Shown piece by piece: positions 17,293 through 24,991 of a stretch of 24,991 nt of DNA (its first letter is position 1; each line of letters opens with the position of its first letter). The stretch spans positions 1-24,991 of the forward strand of contig JAIVHQ010000214.1 of the NCBI GenBank assembly GCA_020200995.1, written 5' to 3'. The notes below the pieces were generated by a model. It had not been told where the DNA came from. It saw only the letters and a list, made by a program, of their open reading frames with translations, and did no database searches. The DNA comes from Flavobacteriales bacterium. Lineage in GTDB: Bacteria; Bacteroidota; Bacteroidia; Flavobacteriales_D; Cryomorphaceae. The translations under genes were made by a program, and so were the position numbers.

Positions 17293-20200
17293 TCAGCTAT
17301 CCAGCGTCTGCTTCACTTCCACTTCCTCAAACGCCTCGATAACGTCGCCAACTTTAATGTCGTTGAATTTCTCGATGTTCAAACCGCATTCGTAGCCTTT
17401 ACTCACTTCTTTCACGTCGTCCTTGAATCGCTTCAGGCTGCCGAGTGCGCCGGTGTACACCACAATTCCGTCGCGGATGAGGCGGATGTTTGAGTTTCGC
17501 GTAATCTTGCCGTCGGTCACAAAGCAACCTGCGATAGTTCCCACTTTGGAAATTTTAAAGGCCTCGCGGACTTCGGCATTTCCGACTATGCGTTCTTCGA
17601 TTTTTGCGGAAAGCATGCCCTCCATGGCGTCGCGCACCTCTTCGATGGCGGCATAAATCACGGAATACAGCTTGATCTGGATCTCTTCCTTCTCGGCGAG
17701 TCGACGCGCTCCTCCTGAAGGGCGCACCTGGAATCCGACGATGATGGCATCGGAAGCAGTGGCGAGCAGTACATCGCTCTCTGTAATCTGACCAACAGCT
17801 TTGTGGATCACATTCACCTGAATCTGGTCTGTGGAAAGTTTTTGGAGCGAATCCGCGAGAGCCTCAACAGATCCGTCCACATCACCTTTGAGAATGATGT
17901 TGAGTTCCTTGAAGTCTCCGACTGCGATTCGTCGCCCGATTTCGTCGAGTGTAACATGCTTTTGAGTACGGACACCTTGCTCGCGCTGGAGTTGCTCTCT
18001 TTTGGCAGCAATGGCCCTGGCCTCGCGCTCATCGCTGAGCACATTAAATTTGTCGCCCGCGTTGGGAGCTCCGTTGAGGCCAAGCATGGATACAGGCTGT
18101 GAGGGCCCTACCTTGGTGATTTCATTTCCACGTTCGTTAAACATGGCTTTCACACGACCGGTATAATGACCGGCGAGCACCACGTCGCCCACATTCATGG
18201 TTCCCGCTTCGACGAGTAGTGTGGTGACATATCCTCGCCCCTTGTCGAGCATGGATTCGATCACCGTACCCACAGCGAGTTTGTCAGGGTTGGCTTTGAG
18301 CTCAAGGAGGTCAGCTTCGAGAAGTACTTTTTCCAGAAGGTCGTCGAGATTGATTCCGTTCTTGGCTGAAATCTCCTGACTTTGGAACTTTCCTCCCCAA
18401 TCTTCAACAAGAATATTCATAGCGGCCAGTTGCTCCCTGATTCTGTCGGGATTGGCATCGGGTTTGTCAATTTTGTTGAGGGCAAAGATCATAGGAATGC
18501 CCGCAGCCTGTGCGTGGTTGATGGCTTCCTTGGTTTGGGGCATCACTTCGTCGTCGGCGGCGATCACGATAATAGCGAGGTCGGTGACCTGCGCACCTCG
18601 GGCGCGCATGGCTGTAAAGGCCTCGTGACCCGGGGTGTCGAGGAAGGTGATGTACCTGCCTTCGGTTCCCACTTCTACGCTGTAGGCGCCAATGTGCTGG
18701 GTAATGCCTCCGGCTTCGCCTGCGATCACATTCTCTTTTCGAATGTAGTCCAGTAGCGATGTCTTACCGTGGTCGACGTGGCCCATAACCGTAACGATGG
18801 GTGCACGCATTTGGAGCTCGTGCTCTTCGTCGGGGCGCACCAAAATAGACTCCTGCACTTCGGCAGAGGTAAATTCGACAGTGTACCCAAATTCTTCTGC
18901 TACAATGGCAATGGTCTCAGCATCGAGGCGTTGATTGATCGACGCCATGATTCCGAGACTCATACAAGCCGAAATCACCTCAGTAACACTTACATCCATC
19001 AAAGATGCAAGGTCAGACACGGTTACAAACTCGGTGAGCTTGAGTACGGTCGAATCCATTTCGGCCTGCTGCTCGAGTTCTTCAGAGCGTGTGCGGTGAT
19101 CATCACGTCGCTGCCTTCTCATCTTGGCACCTTTGCCTTTGGCTCCGCCACCACTGATTTTAGCCAGTGTTTGTTTCAACTCGCGGTCTATATCTTCCTG
19201 GCTCACTTCCTGACGCGGGCCTCCGGTTTTGGCCCTTCCGCGACCTGTCTGAGCGGGCTTGCCTCCGCCCTGCTGTCGAGGCTCAGGTTTGGTAGAGATG
19301 CGTTTGCGCTTGCGCTTACCCTTCTGCGTTTCCGTTTCGGGGTCAGTACTCATCACAGGCTTTTTGCGCTTTTCCGGAAGGTCAATTTTTCCTACAACGG
19401 TAAGGCCTGAGAGTTTTTGGACATTTGTTTTGATGGTCTCCCTTTCTTCAGGGCGCTTGGGTCTGTCAGCTTCTTTTTTAGCAGCGGCCGAGTCAGACTT
19501 ATCTTTCTCCGCCTTTTCGGATGCGGTTTTTACGGCTTCGGCTTTGTCTGTTCTTTCCTTCTTGGTTTCGGCTTCGGTCTCCGCTTTTTGGGCAGCCGCA
19601 TCTTTTTCGGCTATTTCAGCCTTTTCGGCTTTTTCGGCTTGATCAGCCTCTTCGGCTTTGACTCTTGCCGCTTCAGCTTCTTCTTCTTTCTTTTTAGCGG
19701 CTTCTTTGTCTTTTTTGTCGAGGTCTATTTTACCAACCACGGAAAGGCCTGGCTTCTTTTCCACCTTTGGAGAGATCACCTCATCCTCGGCATCGCCCTG
19801 TATATTTTTAATAAGAACGGCATCGTCATCATCGCTTGAAGATCTTTCAGGCTGACGCTCTTTTTGCAAGCTTACGGTCTCGCGCTTGGTACTGCGCACC
19901 CCGGCTTGGCTCGCCTTCTCCTTCAATTTTTTGGAGTCGAGAAATTCCTGTTGCAGAATTTCATAGGTCTCGTTGTCAATTTTTGTGTTGGGCTTGCTTT
20001 CTATTTCAATTCCCTTTGACTTCAAAAATTCGACAATGGTCGAGAGTCCGACATTGAATTCTCTGGCGGCTTTACTTAATCGTACCGGTGTTGATCTGCC
20101 TGGCATAAAATGTTTGTCTGTGCTGCGAAGATCGGTTCTTGATACAAGGTCTGCCTTGGTGAGCTCAAGCACGCTGCGCGCGGTATCGAGACCCACAGTC

Positions 20201-21309
20201 TTGAGTTCGTCGATGATCCAGCCATCGATTTCGTCCGCAAATTCTTCCAAATCCACATCTTCGGTGTCTGCATCAGAATCGCGGTACACGTCGAGATCGT
20301 AACCCGTGAGCTTGCTGGCCAATTTGATGTTGTGCCCACCTTTTCCAATAGCGAGGGATACCTGATCGGGCTTGAGGAATACCTCAGCCTTCATGTTTTC
20401 CTCGTCGATCTTGATGTTGGTGATCTTGGCGGGGCTGAGCGAGCGTTGAATAAGGAGTTGATTGTTATTGGTGAAGTTAATCACATCGATGTTCTCGTTT
20501 TTCAACTCGCGAACGATGCTGTGAATTCTCGAACCTTTCATTCCCACACAAGCGCCCACGGGATCGATGCGGTCATCGTATGATTCCACGGCCACTTTGG
20601 CACGCTCTCCCGGCACCCGAACAATTTTTTTGATGGTAATCAAACCGTCAAACACTTCGGGAACTTCCATTTCGAATAAGCGCTCGAGAAATTCGGGAGC
20701 GGTGCGCGACAGAATCACCACGGGGCTGTTGTTGCGCATTTCCACTTTGGAAACCACGGCCCTTACGCCGTCTCCTTTCTTAAAGTAATCTGAAGGTATC
20801 TGCTCCGACTTGGGTAGAATAAGTTCATTGCCTTCGTCGTCGAGCAAAAGCACCTCGCGCTTCCACACCTGGTAAACCTCGCCGGTAATGATTTCACCAA
20901 CGCGCTCGCTGTACTTCTTGTAGAGGCTGTCTTTTTCGAGTTCAATGATTTTTGAAACGAGGTTTTGGCGCATCGAAAGAATACTTCTTCGGCCGAAATG
21001 CTCCAGCCTGATTTCTTCCGTTGCCTCCTCTCCCACTTCGAAGTCGGGCTCTATTTTGATAGCTTGTGAGTACGCTATCTGGCTGTTTTCATCTTCTACT
21101 TCACCATCGAGCACAATCTCGCGGTTTCTCCAAATCTCGAGGTCGCCTTCGTCGGGGTTGATGATGATGTCAAAGTTGTCGTCAGTACCGTGCTTCTTGA
21201 TGAGCATGCTGCGAAATACATCCTCGAGGATGCGCATCATGGTCTCGCGGTCAATGTTCTTGAACTCTTTGAATTCAGCGAACGACTCGAACAAATTGAT
21301 ATTGCTCAT
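17293..21309 (-). CDS. nusA-infB: NusA-IF2 fused reading frame (transcription factor NusA + translation initiation factor IF-2)
   Basis: One uninterrupted 1338-codon frame. Residues 1-394 are NusA: N-terminal RNA-polymerase-binding domain (1-125), S1 domain (about 136-202), KH1 with VGMKGSR (255-261), KH2 with IGKGGH (321-326) and the start of the C-terminal helical region (DELKTVGLDTARSVLELTK). It breaks off after SRTDL; the usual ~15-20 closing residues (EEETV...EFE type) and the stop are absent. Seven unrelated residues lead to Met402, which opens a complete IF2 of 937 aa: IF2_N (RLSKAAREFNVGLSTIVEF), a Lys/Glu/Ala-rich linker (about 540-640), a second IF2_N, and the GTPase with GHVDHGKT (843-850), DTPGH (891-895), NKID (945-948) and SAKNG, then domains II-IV. 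In most bacteria these are two genes. IF2 may also start internally at 20106. It sits 6 bp behind rimP. Confidence 0.93.
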   Translation of the reverse strand: MSNINLFESFAEFKEFKNIDRETMMRILEDVFRSMLIKKHGTDDNFDIIINPDEGDLEIWRNREIVLDGEVEDENSQIAYSQAIKIEPDFEVGEEATEEIRLEHFGRRSILSMRQNLVSKIIELEKDSLYKKYSERVGEIITGEVYQVWKREVLLLDDEGNELILPKSEQIPSDYFKKGDGVRAVVSKVEMRNNSPVVILSRTAPEFLERLFEMEVPEVFDGLITIKKIVRVPGERAKVAVESYDDRIDPVGACVGMKGSRIHSIVRELKNENIDVINFTNNNQLLIQRSLSPAKITNIKIDEENMKAEVFLKPDQVSLAIGKGGHNIKLASKLTGYDLDVYRDSDADTEDVDLEEFADEIDGWIIDELKTVGLDTARSVLELTKADLVSRTDLRSTDKHFMPGRSTPVRLSKAAREFNVGLSTIVEFLKSKGIEIESKPNTKIDNETYEILQQEFLDSKKLKEKASQAGVRSTKRETVSLQKERQPERSSSDDDDAVLIKNIQGDAEDEVISPKVEKKPGLSVVGKIDLDKKDKEAAKKKEEEAEAARVKAEEADQAEKAEKAEIAEKDAAAQKAETEAETKKERTDKAEAVKTASEKAEKDKSDSAAAKKEADRPKRPEERETIKTNVQKLSGLTVVGKIDLPEKRKKPVMSTDPETETQKGKRKRKRISTKPEPRQQGGGKPAQTGRGRAKTGGPRQEVSQEDIDRELKQTLAKISGGGAKGKGAKMRRQRRDDHRTRSEELEQQAEMDSTVLKLTEFVTVSDLASLMDVSVTEVISACMSLGIMASINQRLDAETIAIVAEEFGYTVEFTSAEVQESILVRPDEEHELQMRAPIVTVMGHVDHGKTSLLDYIRKENVIAGEAGGITQHIGAYSVEVGTEGRYITFLDTPGHEAFTAMRARGAQVTDLAIIVIAADDEVMPQTKEAINHAQAAGIPMIFALNKIDKPDANPDRIREQLAAMNILVEDWGGKFQSQEISAKNGINLDDLLEKVLLEADLLELKANPDKLAVGTVIESMLDKGRGYVTTLLVEAGTMNVGDVVLAGHYTGRVKAMFNERGNEITKVGPSQPVSMLGLNGAPNAGDKFNVLSDEREARAIAAKREQLQREQGVRTQKHVTLDEIGRRIAVGDFKELNIILKGDVDGSVEALADSLQKLSTDQIQVNVIHKAVGQITESDVLLATASDAIIVGFQVRPSGGARRLAEKEEIQIKLYSVIYAAIEEVRDAMEGMLSAKIEERIVGNAEVREAFKISKVGTIAGCFVTDGKITRNSNIRLIRDGIVVYTGALGSLKRFKDDVKEVSKGYECGLNIEKFNDIKVGDVIEAFEEVEVKQTLDS
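20104..20127 (-). other. nusA/infB junction and possible internal IF2 start
   Basis: Between the last NusA-like codon (Leu394) and the ATG at 20106 lie 21 bases that read RSTDKHF in frame. No stop codon separates the genes and no Shine-Dalgarno sequence is visible, which is normal in this phylum. The ATG starts MPGRSTPVRLSKAA, a standard Bacteroidota IF2 N-terminus, so ribosomes may either read through from nusA or start here. Confidence 0.6.
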
Positions 21310-21315
21310 GGCTGG

Positions 21316-21792
21316 TTATTTGAAGTTTATCTTAATTTTGGCTTGTTTAATCTCGTCGTATTTCAACACAATATCCTCTTCGATCAGCACTTTCTTCTTC
21401 TTGCCCTCGAGCCGCTCTTTGCGCGATGTATGAAGTTTGATCTTCTCAGCATCGGCTTCAATGAGCTCGCCTGCAATCTCCGAATCATCATTGAGCCTGA
21501 CCTTGAGCTCTCGTCCGACATTCTTGATGTACTGCCTGTGATCTCTCAATGGCTTGTCGAGCCCGGGTGATGACACCTGTAGAGCGAAGTCTTCATTTTC
21601 GCGGTCAAGGTTGTGTTCTATTTGCCTGCTGATGTCGACACAATCAGTAATACCTACCGGGCCGCTGCTTTCCAGCTCCACAGTAATGACATTACCCGGT
21701 TTAATATCCAGGCTGAGTACGTAGTAGTCGGTCCCGTCTATTTTTTCGTCGATCAGGGCCCTGATGGTGTCTTCGGTGATCAATGCAGGCAA
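21316..21792 (-). CDS. rimP: Ribosome maturation factor RimP
   Basis: RimP helps mature the 30S subunit and is usually the first gene of the rimP-nusA-infB operon, as here. 158 aa, normal length. Seen are the helix TEDTIRALIDEKI, the segment DCVDISRQIEHNLD and QVSSPGLDKPLRDHRQYIKNVGRELKVRL, the RimP signature in the middle, and a basic C-terminus. There is no ATG at the start: the frame begins with TTG at 21792, with a second TTG at 21783 giving a start at the Leu before ITEDT; both fit the family. The first lies 1 base behind the T-run of a leader hairpin. The stop is 6 bp before nusA. Confidence 0.93.
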   Translation of the reverse strand: MPALITEDTIRALIDEKIDGTDYYVLSLDIKPGNVITVELESSGPVGITDCVDISRQIEHNLDRENEDFALQVSSPGLDKPLRDHRQYIKNVGRELKVRLNDDSEIAGELIEADAEKIKLHTSRKERLEGKKKKVLIEEDIVLKYDEIKQAKIKINFK

Positions 21793-21793
21793 T

Positions 21794-21816
21794 AAAAAGA
21801 GGGGCTGCTGCCCCTC
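21794..21816 (-). terminator. Hairpin with T-run between the YwqK-repeat gene and rimP
   Basis: Arms GAGGGGC (21799-21805) and GCCCCTC (21810-21816) with a TGCT loop. On the minus strand five T follow directly (21798-21794), a Rho-independent form. It may end transcripts of the upstream YwqK-repeat gene, or act as an attenuator inside the rimP leader, because the promoter candidate lies upstream of it. On the plus strand CGATTTTTT follows, but no plus-strand gene ends here. Confidence 0.7.
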
Positions 21817-21838
21817 CGATTTTTTGTGATTTACGCCG

Positions 21839-21868
21839 CGAAGGTAAACATTCTTTTTGAGACAACAA
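21839..21868 (-). promoter_or_regulatory. Promoter candidate of rimP-nusA-infB
   Basis: On the minus strand TTG (21868-21866), 19 bases, then TACCTTCG (21846-21839), one mismatch from the Bacteroidota TTG-N19-TANNTTTG promoter. Transcription would start near 21833, giving a leader of about 40 nt that contains the hairpin at 21799-21816. Confidence 0.5.
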
Positions 21869-21921
21869 GCAGTTGAACAGCTGCGGTGGCCGGTCGCAAA
21901 AAATCGATCTCCGAAAGCTCG

Positions 21922-23456
21922 CTACTGTCCGAGGACATTGTCTTTAACCACCTTCACCTTTTGGCCGTTTTCGTACTGCACTGCGCGCAATAAGTTGCCC
22001 CCGTTTGAAAATTCTTCCGCGAGGCCGTGTCGCTTGTTGTTTTTATAATTCTCCTTGAGGTGTGGATGACCGCCTCTGCGATGATAAACAATGCTTTGCC
22101 CTTCGAGCTTTCCATCTTTATAAGTAGCTTCGCGCAGTTTACCCCCTTCCGGGAAAAAATAAATCCACTTGCCGCTCGGCTTTCCCTCATTGTAGTTGCC
22201 CTCCGATTCGGGAATTCCGTTTTCGCTGTACCTGCTGTAGGGGCCGTGCAGCTCCCCACTGCGGAAATATGCATTTTCCGTGAGGTGTCCCTCCTCATTC
22301 CAATGCTTCCACTGTCCGTTCTTTTGGTTGTCGGCCCAGTGGCCCAGGTAGCGTTGGGAGCCATCGGGATACCACCCTTTCCACTCGCCGTCGATGAGCC
22401 CCGCAGAAAAATGCCCTTCATCACTCGGCTTGCCGTCGGAGTACCAGGACTTCCAAAGGCCCTCCTCCTTGCCGTCCTCGTAATTACCCTCTTGAAGCTT
22501 GTTGCCATTCTCGAACCAGGTGGTCCAAAGGCCGTGCTTTTCACCCATGTTAAAAACCCCCTTTCGCCACTTGCTTCCGTCGGGGTAAAAATAATTCCAC
22601 TCCCCGTGGCGCTTATCGCTCTTCCAATCGCCCCTGGTTTGCAATTGCCCGTCTTCAAACCAGTACTTCCAGGTTCCCTCCCGCTTGTCGGCCGCAAAGG
22701 GGCCCTCCATCTCCTTGTACATGATGTCGCGGTGAAAAGTCCACACCCCGTCCTTCTTTCCTTTGTCGAAAGTGCCTTCTTCTGAGGGGTTTCCGCTCTC
22801 GAAGTAAGCTGTGAAATCGCCGTGAAGGGTATCGTTTTCAAAATGGCTCCGCTTCCAGAGGGTCCCCGATTCGAGGTAGTAAGTCCACTCCCCCGTTTTG
22901 GCGCCGTTAAAATAGGTGCCCTCGCTCCGCTTGGTTCCGTCGGGCCACCACGTTTCCGACTTTCCCGGTTTTTTATCAGCTTCTCACCTTCCCGATTCCA
23001 CCATGTCATAAGCAGGGGCACCTCGAGGCTGTCCACATATCGCTCTTCCATCATCGGTATGCTGTCGGCATACCACATCCGCCAGGTGTCGGCGGGTTTC
23101 CCCTCACGGAAATGCGCTTCCTCCCGAATATTACCGTTTTTGAAATAACTGTATCGGACACTGTCAGGCTGATCCCATTTAAAATATCCATCCTGCTGCA
23201 CCGTGCCGTCGTCATAATAAATGGTCACCCGCCCGTCGAGCCTGCCTAGGGTGTAGTTGCTTTTCTCCTGCAACTCCCCGCTTTCGCGGTAGTACACCCA
23301 TTCGCCCTGCTCAAGTCCGTACACGAATTTGCCCTCCGAGCGCTTTTTCTTCCCCGCCTTGTCGTGGTAGTCCACAAAGTTTTGTTCGGGAGCTTGCCCT
23401 TGCAAATTCAAAAAGAATGCTAAAAAAAACGCGAATAAAAAGCAGTATTTTGACAT
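21922..23456 (-). pseudogene. Secreted MORN/YwqK-type repeat protein, frame broken at a poly-A tract
   Basis: The start at 23456 (MSKYCFLFAFFLAFFLNLQGQ) is a signal peptide. What follows is a long array of about 22-24-residue repeats of the form G-x-W-x-x-Y/W-x-x-x-G-x-L/K, as in MORN-like YwqK-family proteins: EGKFVYGLEQGEWVYY, LDGRVTIYYDDGTVQ and so on. After about 160 codons, at a run of six A on the coding strand (22974-22969), the repeats move to another frame, which continues to the stop at 21922 (GEWNYFYPDGSKWRKG, HGLWTTWFENGNKLQEG). One added A would restore a single chain of about 511 aa. The unshifted frame stays open to 21954 but gives Arg/Ser/Pro-rich nonsense. It may be a recent mutation, a sequencing error or a slippage site. 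Such proteins are often named antitoxins by similarity, which is not shown here. Confidence 0.8.
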
Positions 23457-23541
23457 AAACGGAAGGTGATGTGGGAATAAAATCGAGATCGAAGTTGACA
23501 ATAATAAAGGCCTCAACCCTGCCCTGACAGGGACATTTCTG

Positions 23542-23555
23542 CACATTGCAATGTG
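23542..23555. promoter_or_regulatory. Perfect 14-bp palindrome between divergent genes
   Basis: CACATTGCAATGTG is its own reverse complement. It lies in the 148-bp space between the divergent YwqK-repeat and fasciclin genes, 50 bp before the latter's ATG. That is a plausible operator position, but no regulator gene is nearby, so this is only a candidate. Confidence 0.35.
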
Positions 23556-23604
23556 TGGAAGCCACAGAGCGATGGTAGTAATTATCCAAAACAAATTTAA
23601 TACC

Positions 23605-24576
23605 ATGACAAAGCATTTTAAATTTCTCTCTTACCTCGGTCTTGCCGCAGGTTTACTTGTATTCACTTCATGCAACGATGATGATGACGACAATGGCACG
23701 CCTCCCGCCCCACCTGCTCCCACCCAGAGCATCGTTGAAATAGCAGCAGCGACTCCCGAATATTCTATTTTGGTTGAAGCACTGACAGCAACAGGCGTTT
23801 TGGCCGAAGTTTCTCAGGACGGTCCATTTACAGTTTTTGCACCCGATAACGCAGCTTTTGAAACACTTTTCGCGGAACTCGGTGTTGATGATGCCGCAGG
23901 TCTTATTGATGCGCTCGGGTCTGAAGCAGTTGCTGCTACATTGCGCTACCACGTGCTGGGAGCTTCTATCCCTGCAGCAGATGTGCCCGAAGACGCATAT
24001 GTTACAACAGCAAGCACTTCAAGTCCTGTAGGAAATCAACTTTCACTACGTGTTCAGGCAGCAGGTGGAGTAGTAACATTGAACGGTGGCAAAGCAGCCG
24101 TAAATAATGCTGACATTATGGCCACCAATGGTGTGATACACGGTATTGACAATGTATTGCTGATGCCTACAATTGTTGATCACGCCCTCAATAATGATGT
24201 TTTTACTGAATTGGTTGGAGCATTAACTACCGCAGAATTGGTAGAGACTCTGAGCGGCGACGGCCCATTTACAGTGATGGCACCTACAAACGCAGCATTT
24301 GAGGAAATCAGTGACGTTGTAGCGGGATTGACTATTGAAGAATTGTCAAATATCCTTCGCTACCATGTTGTAAGCGGTAACGTTCAATCGGAAGATTTGA
24401 ATGCTGGTCCTGTACCCACCCTCGCTGATGGAGATGCTACTTTCACAGTTAATCTTAATGAGGACGACACGGTATCCATCACAGACGGCTCAGGTGGTGA
24501 ATCGACTATTTTTCTTGTAGATGTACAAGGAACCAATGGAGTGGTTCACGTCATTGACCGCGTATTGCTTCCCTGA
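23605..24576 (+). CDS. Fasciclin (FAS1) two-domain surface lipoprotein
   Basis: From the ATG at 23605: 323 aa with lipobox FTSC (Cys23), then an Asp-rich stretch (DDDDDN) and a Pro/Ala linker, and two FAS1 domains at about 41-188 and 189-323. Each has the H1 motif (FTVFAPDNAAF 75-85; FTVMAPTNAAF 222-232) and the H2 motif with YH (YHVLG; YHVVSG), and ends with NGVIHGIDNVLL or NGVVHVIDRVLL. FAS1 domains mediate cell-surface adhesion. Acid residues after the lipidated Cys are typical of surface-exported lipoproteins in this phylum. The frame is open from 23551, but the earlier part is not signal-like. A strong terminator follows. Confidence 0.93.
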   Translation: MTKHFKFLSYLGLAAGLLVFTSCNDDDDDNGTPPAPPAPTQSIVEIAAATPEYSILVEALTATGVLAEVSQDGPFTVFAPDNAAFETLFAELGVDDAAGLIDALGSEAVAATLRYHVLGASIPAADVPEDAYVTTASTSSPVGNQLSLRVQAAGGVVTLNGGKAAVNNADIMATNGVIHGIDNVLLMPTIVDHALNNDVFTELVGALTTAELVETLSGDGPFTVMAPTNAAFEEISDVVAGLTIEELSNILRYHVVSGNVQSEDLNAGPVPTLADGDATFTVNLNEDDTVSITDGSGGESTIFLVDVQGTNGVVHVIDRVLLP

Positions 24577-24604
24577 TGCAAAGTTTCATATGAATTTATA
24601 ATTC

Positions 24605-24633
24605 AAAAGGCCCGCAATTCTGCGGGCCTTTTT
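24605..24633. terminator. Bidirectional Rho-independent terminator after the fasciclin gene
   Basis: 12-bp stem AAAAGGCCCGCA (24605-24616) / TGCGGGCCTTTT (24621-24632), ATTC loop, then T. A-run and T-run flank the GC stem, so it works in either direction; the plus-strand fasciclin transcript ends here. Confidence 0.92.
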
Positions 24634-24644
24634 ACATTTACAGA

Positions 24645-24991
24645 ATGGCAAAGAAAATACTGATTACGGGTGGCTCAGGCCTTGTAGGCACCGCATTGAC
24701 TGCACTTCTACAGCACAAAGGGTACGAAGTGGCCCACGTATCGCGCACTGAGAGCCTCGAAGGCGACATCAAGGCCTATAGCTGGGATTCCCTTTCCGGG
24801 AAAAAAGCAGAAGAGGCGCTGTCAGATCTCCGCGCAGTGGTGCACCTCGCAGGGGCCGGCATCGCGGATAGCCGCTGGACCAACAGCCGCAAAAAAGTGA
24901 TCATTGACAGCCGGGTAAAAACAGCCGAAACCCTTTTCGATGCTTGCCAGCGCACCGGTTTATGGCCCGATGCTTTTATCTCGGCGAGCGG
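24645..24991 (+). CDS. TIGR01777-family NAD(P)-binding epimerase (partial, runs off the window)
   Basis: The first 115 residues of an extended short-chain dehydrogenase. ILITGGSGLVGTAL (5-18) is the GxxGxxG dinucleotide-binding fold at the N-terminus; VVHLAGAGIADSRW and the later RVKTAETL and FISAS match the YfcH/SulA-like TIGR01777 group, whose substrate is not known (a nucleotide-sugar-like epimerase or cell-division role has been suggested). Start at 24645 is 12 bp behind the terminator. The catalytic Tyr-x-x-x-Lys region lies beyond the window. Confidence 0.9.
   Translation, partial: MAKKILITGGSGLVGTALTALLQHKGYEVAHVSRTESLEGDIKAYSWDSLSGKKAEEALSDLRAVVHLAGAGIADSRWTNSRKKVIIDSRVKTAETLFDACQRTGLWPDAFISAS

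Noticed and set aside
19417..19839. Phe-rich plus-strand open frame in the IF2 linker region
   Set aside because: It is the complement of the Lys/Glu/Ala-rich IF2 linker, which gives Phe/Leu/Ser runs by necessity.
22027..22785. Long plus-strand open frame (252 codons) opposite the YwqK-repeat gene
   Set aside because: It mirrors the repeat gene, is Leu/Val/Pro-biased without recognisable domains, and has no promoter or neighbour support.
23522..23532. Small inverted repeat CCCTG-A-CAGGG
   Set aside because: A 5-bp stem with one-base centre; likely chance next to the better 14-bp palindrome.

Overview
The window is chromosomal DNA of a Bacteroidota bacterium, most probably a Flavobacteriales/Cryomorphaceae-like lineage. 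The signs are an alternative complex III plus cytochrome c oxidase cluster with Bacteroidota-type subunits, a DUF6029-like/Omp28 outer-membrane pair, small beta-barrel and SPOR proteins, TANNTTTG-like promoter elements and few Shine-Dalgarno sites. Base composition is close to half GC. I see no rRNA, tRNA, CRISPR array, insertion sequence or phage gene, and no gene-free stretch longer than about 300 bases (largest: 16496-16750, 3584-3791 and 1802-2004).

Left part (98-3992, plus strand): a DUF6029-like outer-membrane barrel, an Omp28-type thioredoxin-fold lipoprotein, a PorT-like 8-strand-type barrel, and a small conserved 66-aa protein closed by a strong terminator at 4030-4058. 

Centre (4081-16495, minus strand): one long respiratory operon read right to left, actA-actB-actC-actD-actE-actF-coxB-coxA-ruvB, with junctions from 4-bp overlaps to about 36 bp. 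ActA-F oxidise quinol and pass electrons through iron-sulfur clusters and hemes to the CuA/heme-copper oxidase; the Holliday-junction helicase ruvB rides at the end. The coxA reading frame stops just after the last membrane helix, abutting ruvB, and seems to lack its usual C-terminal tail. An 8+4+8 inverted repeat lies in front of actA.

Right-centre (16751-21792): a plus-strand SPOR-domain protein runs tail-to-tail into the minus-strand rimP-nusA-infB operon. The most striking feature of the window is here: nusA and infB form one uninterrupted 1338-codon frame. The NusA part lacks its last ~15-20 residues and continues in frame into a complete IF2. RimP starts with TTG directly behind a terminator-like hairpin in its leader, preceded by a good Bacteroidota promoter match.

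Right end (21922-24991): a secreted MORN/YwqK-repeat protein whose frame is broken by one base at a six-A tract, a divergent two-domain fasciclin lipoprotein, a bidirectional terminator, and the start of a TIGR01777-type NAD(P)-binding epimerase cut by the window edge. Three gene-end or frame anomalies (coxA, nusA/infB, YwqK) in one window could be real genome change or assembly error; raw reads would tell.
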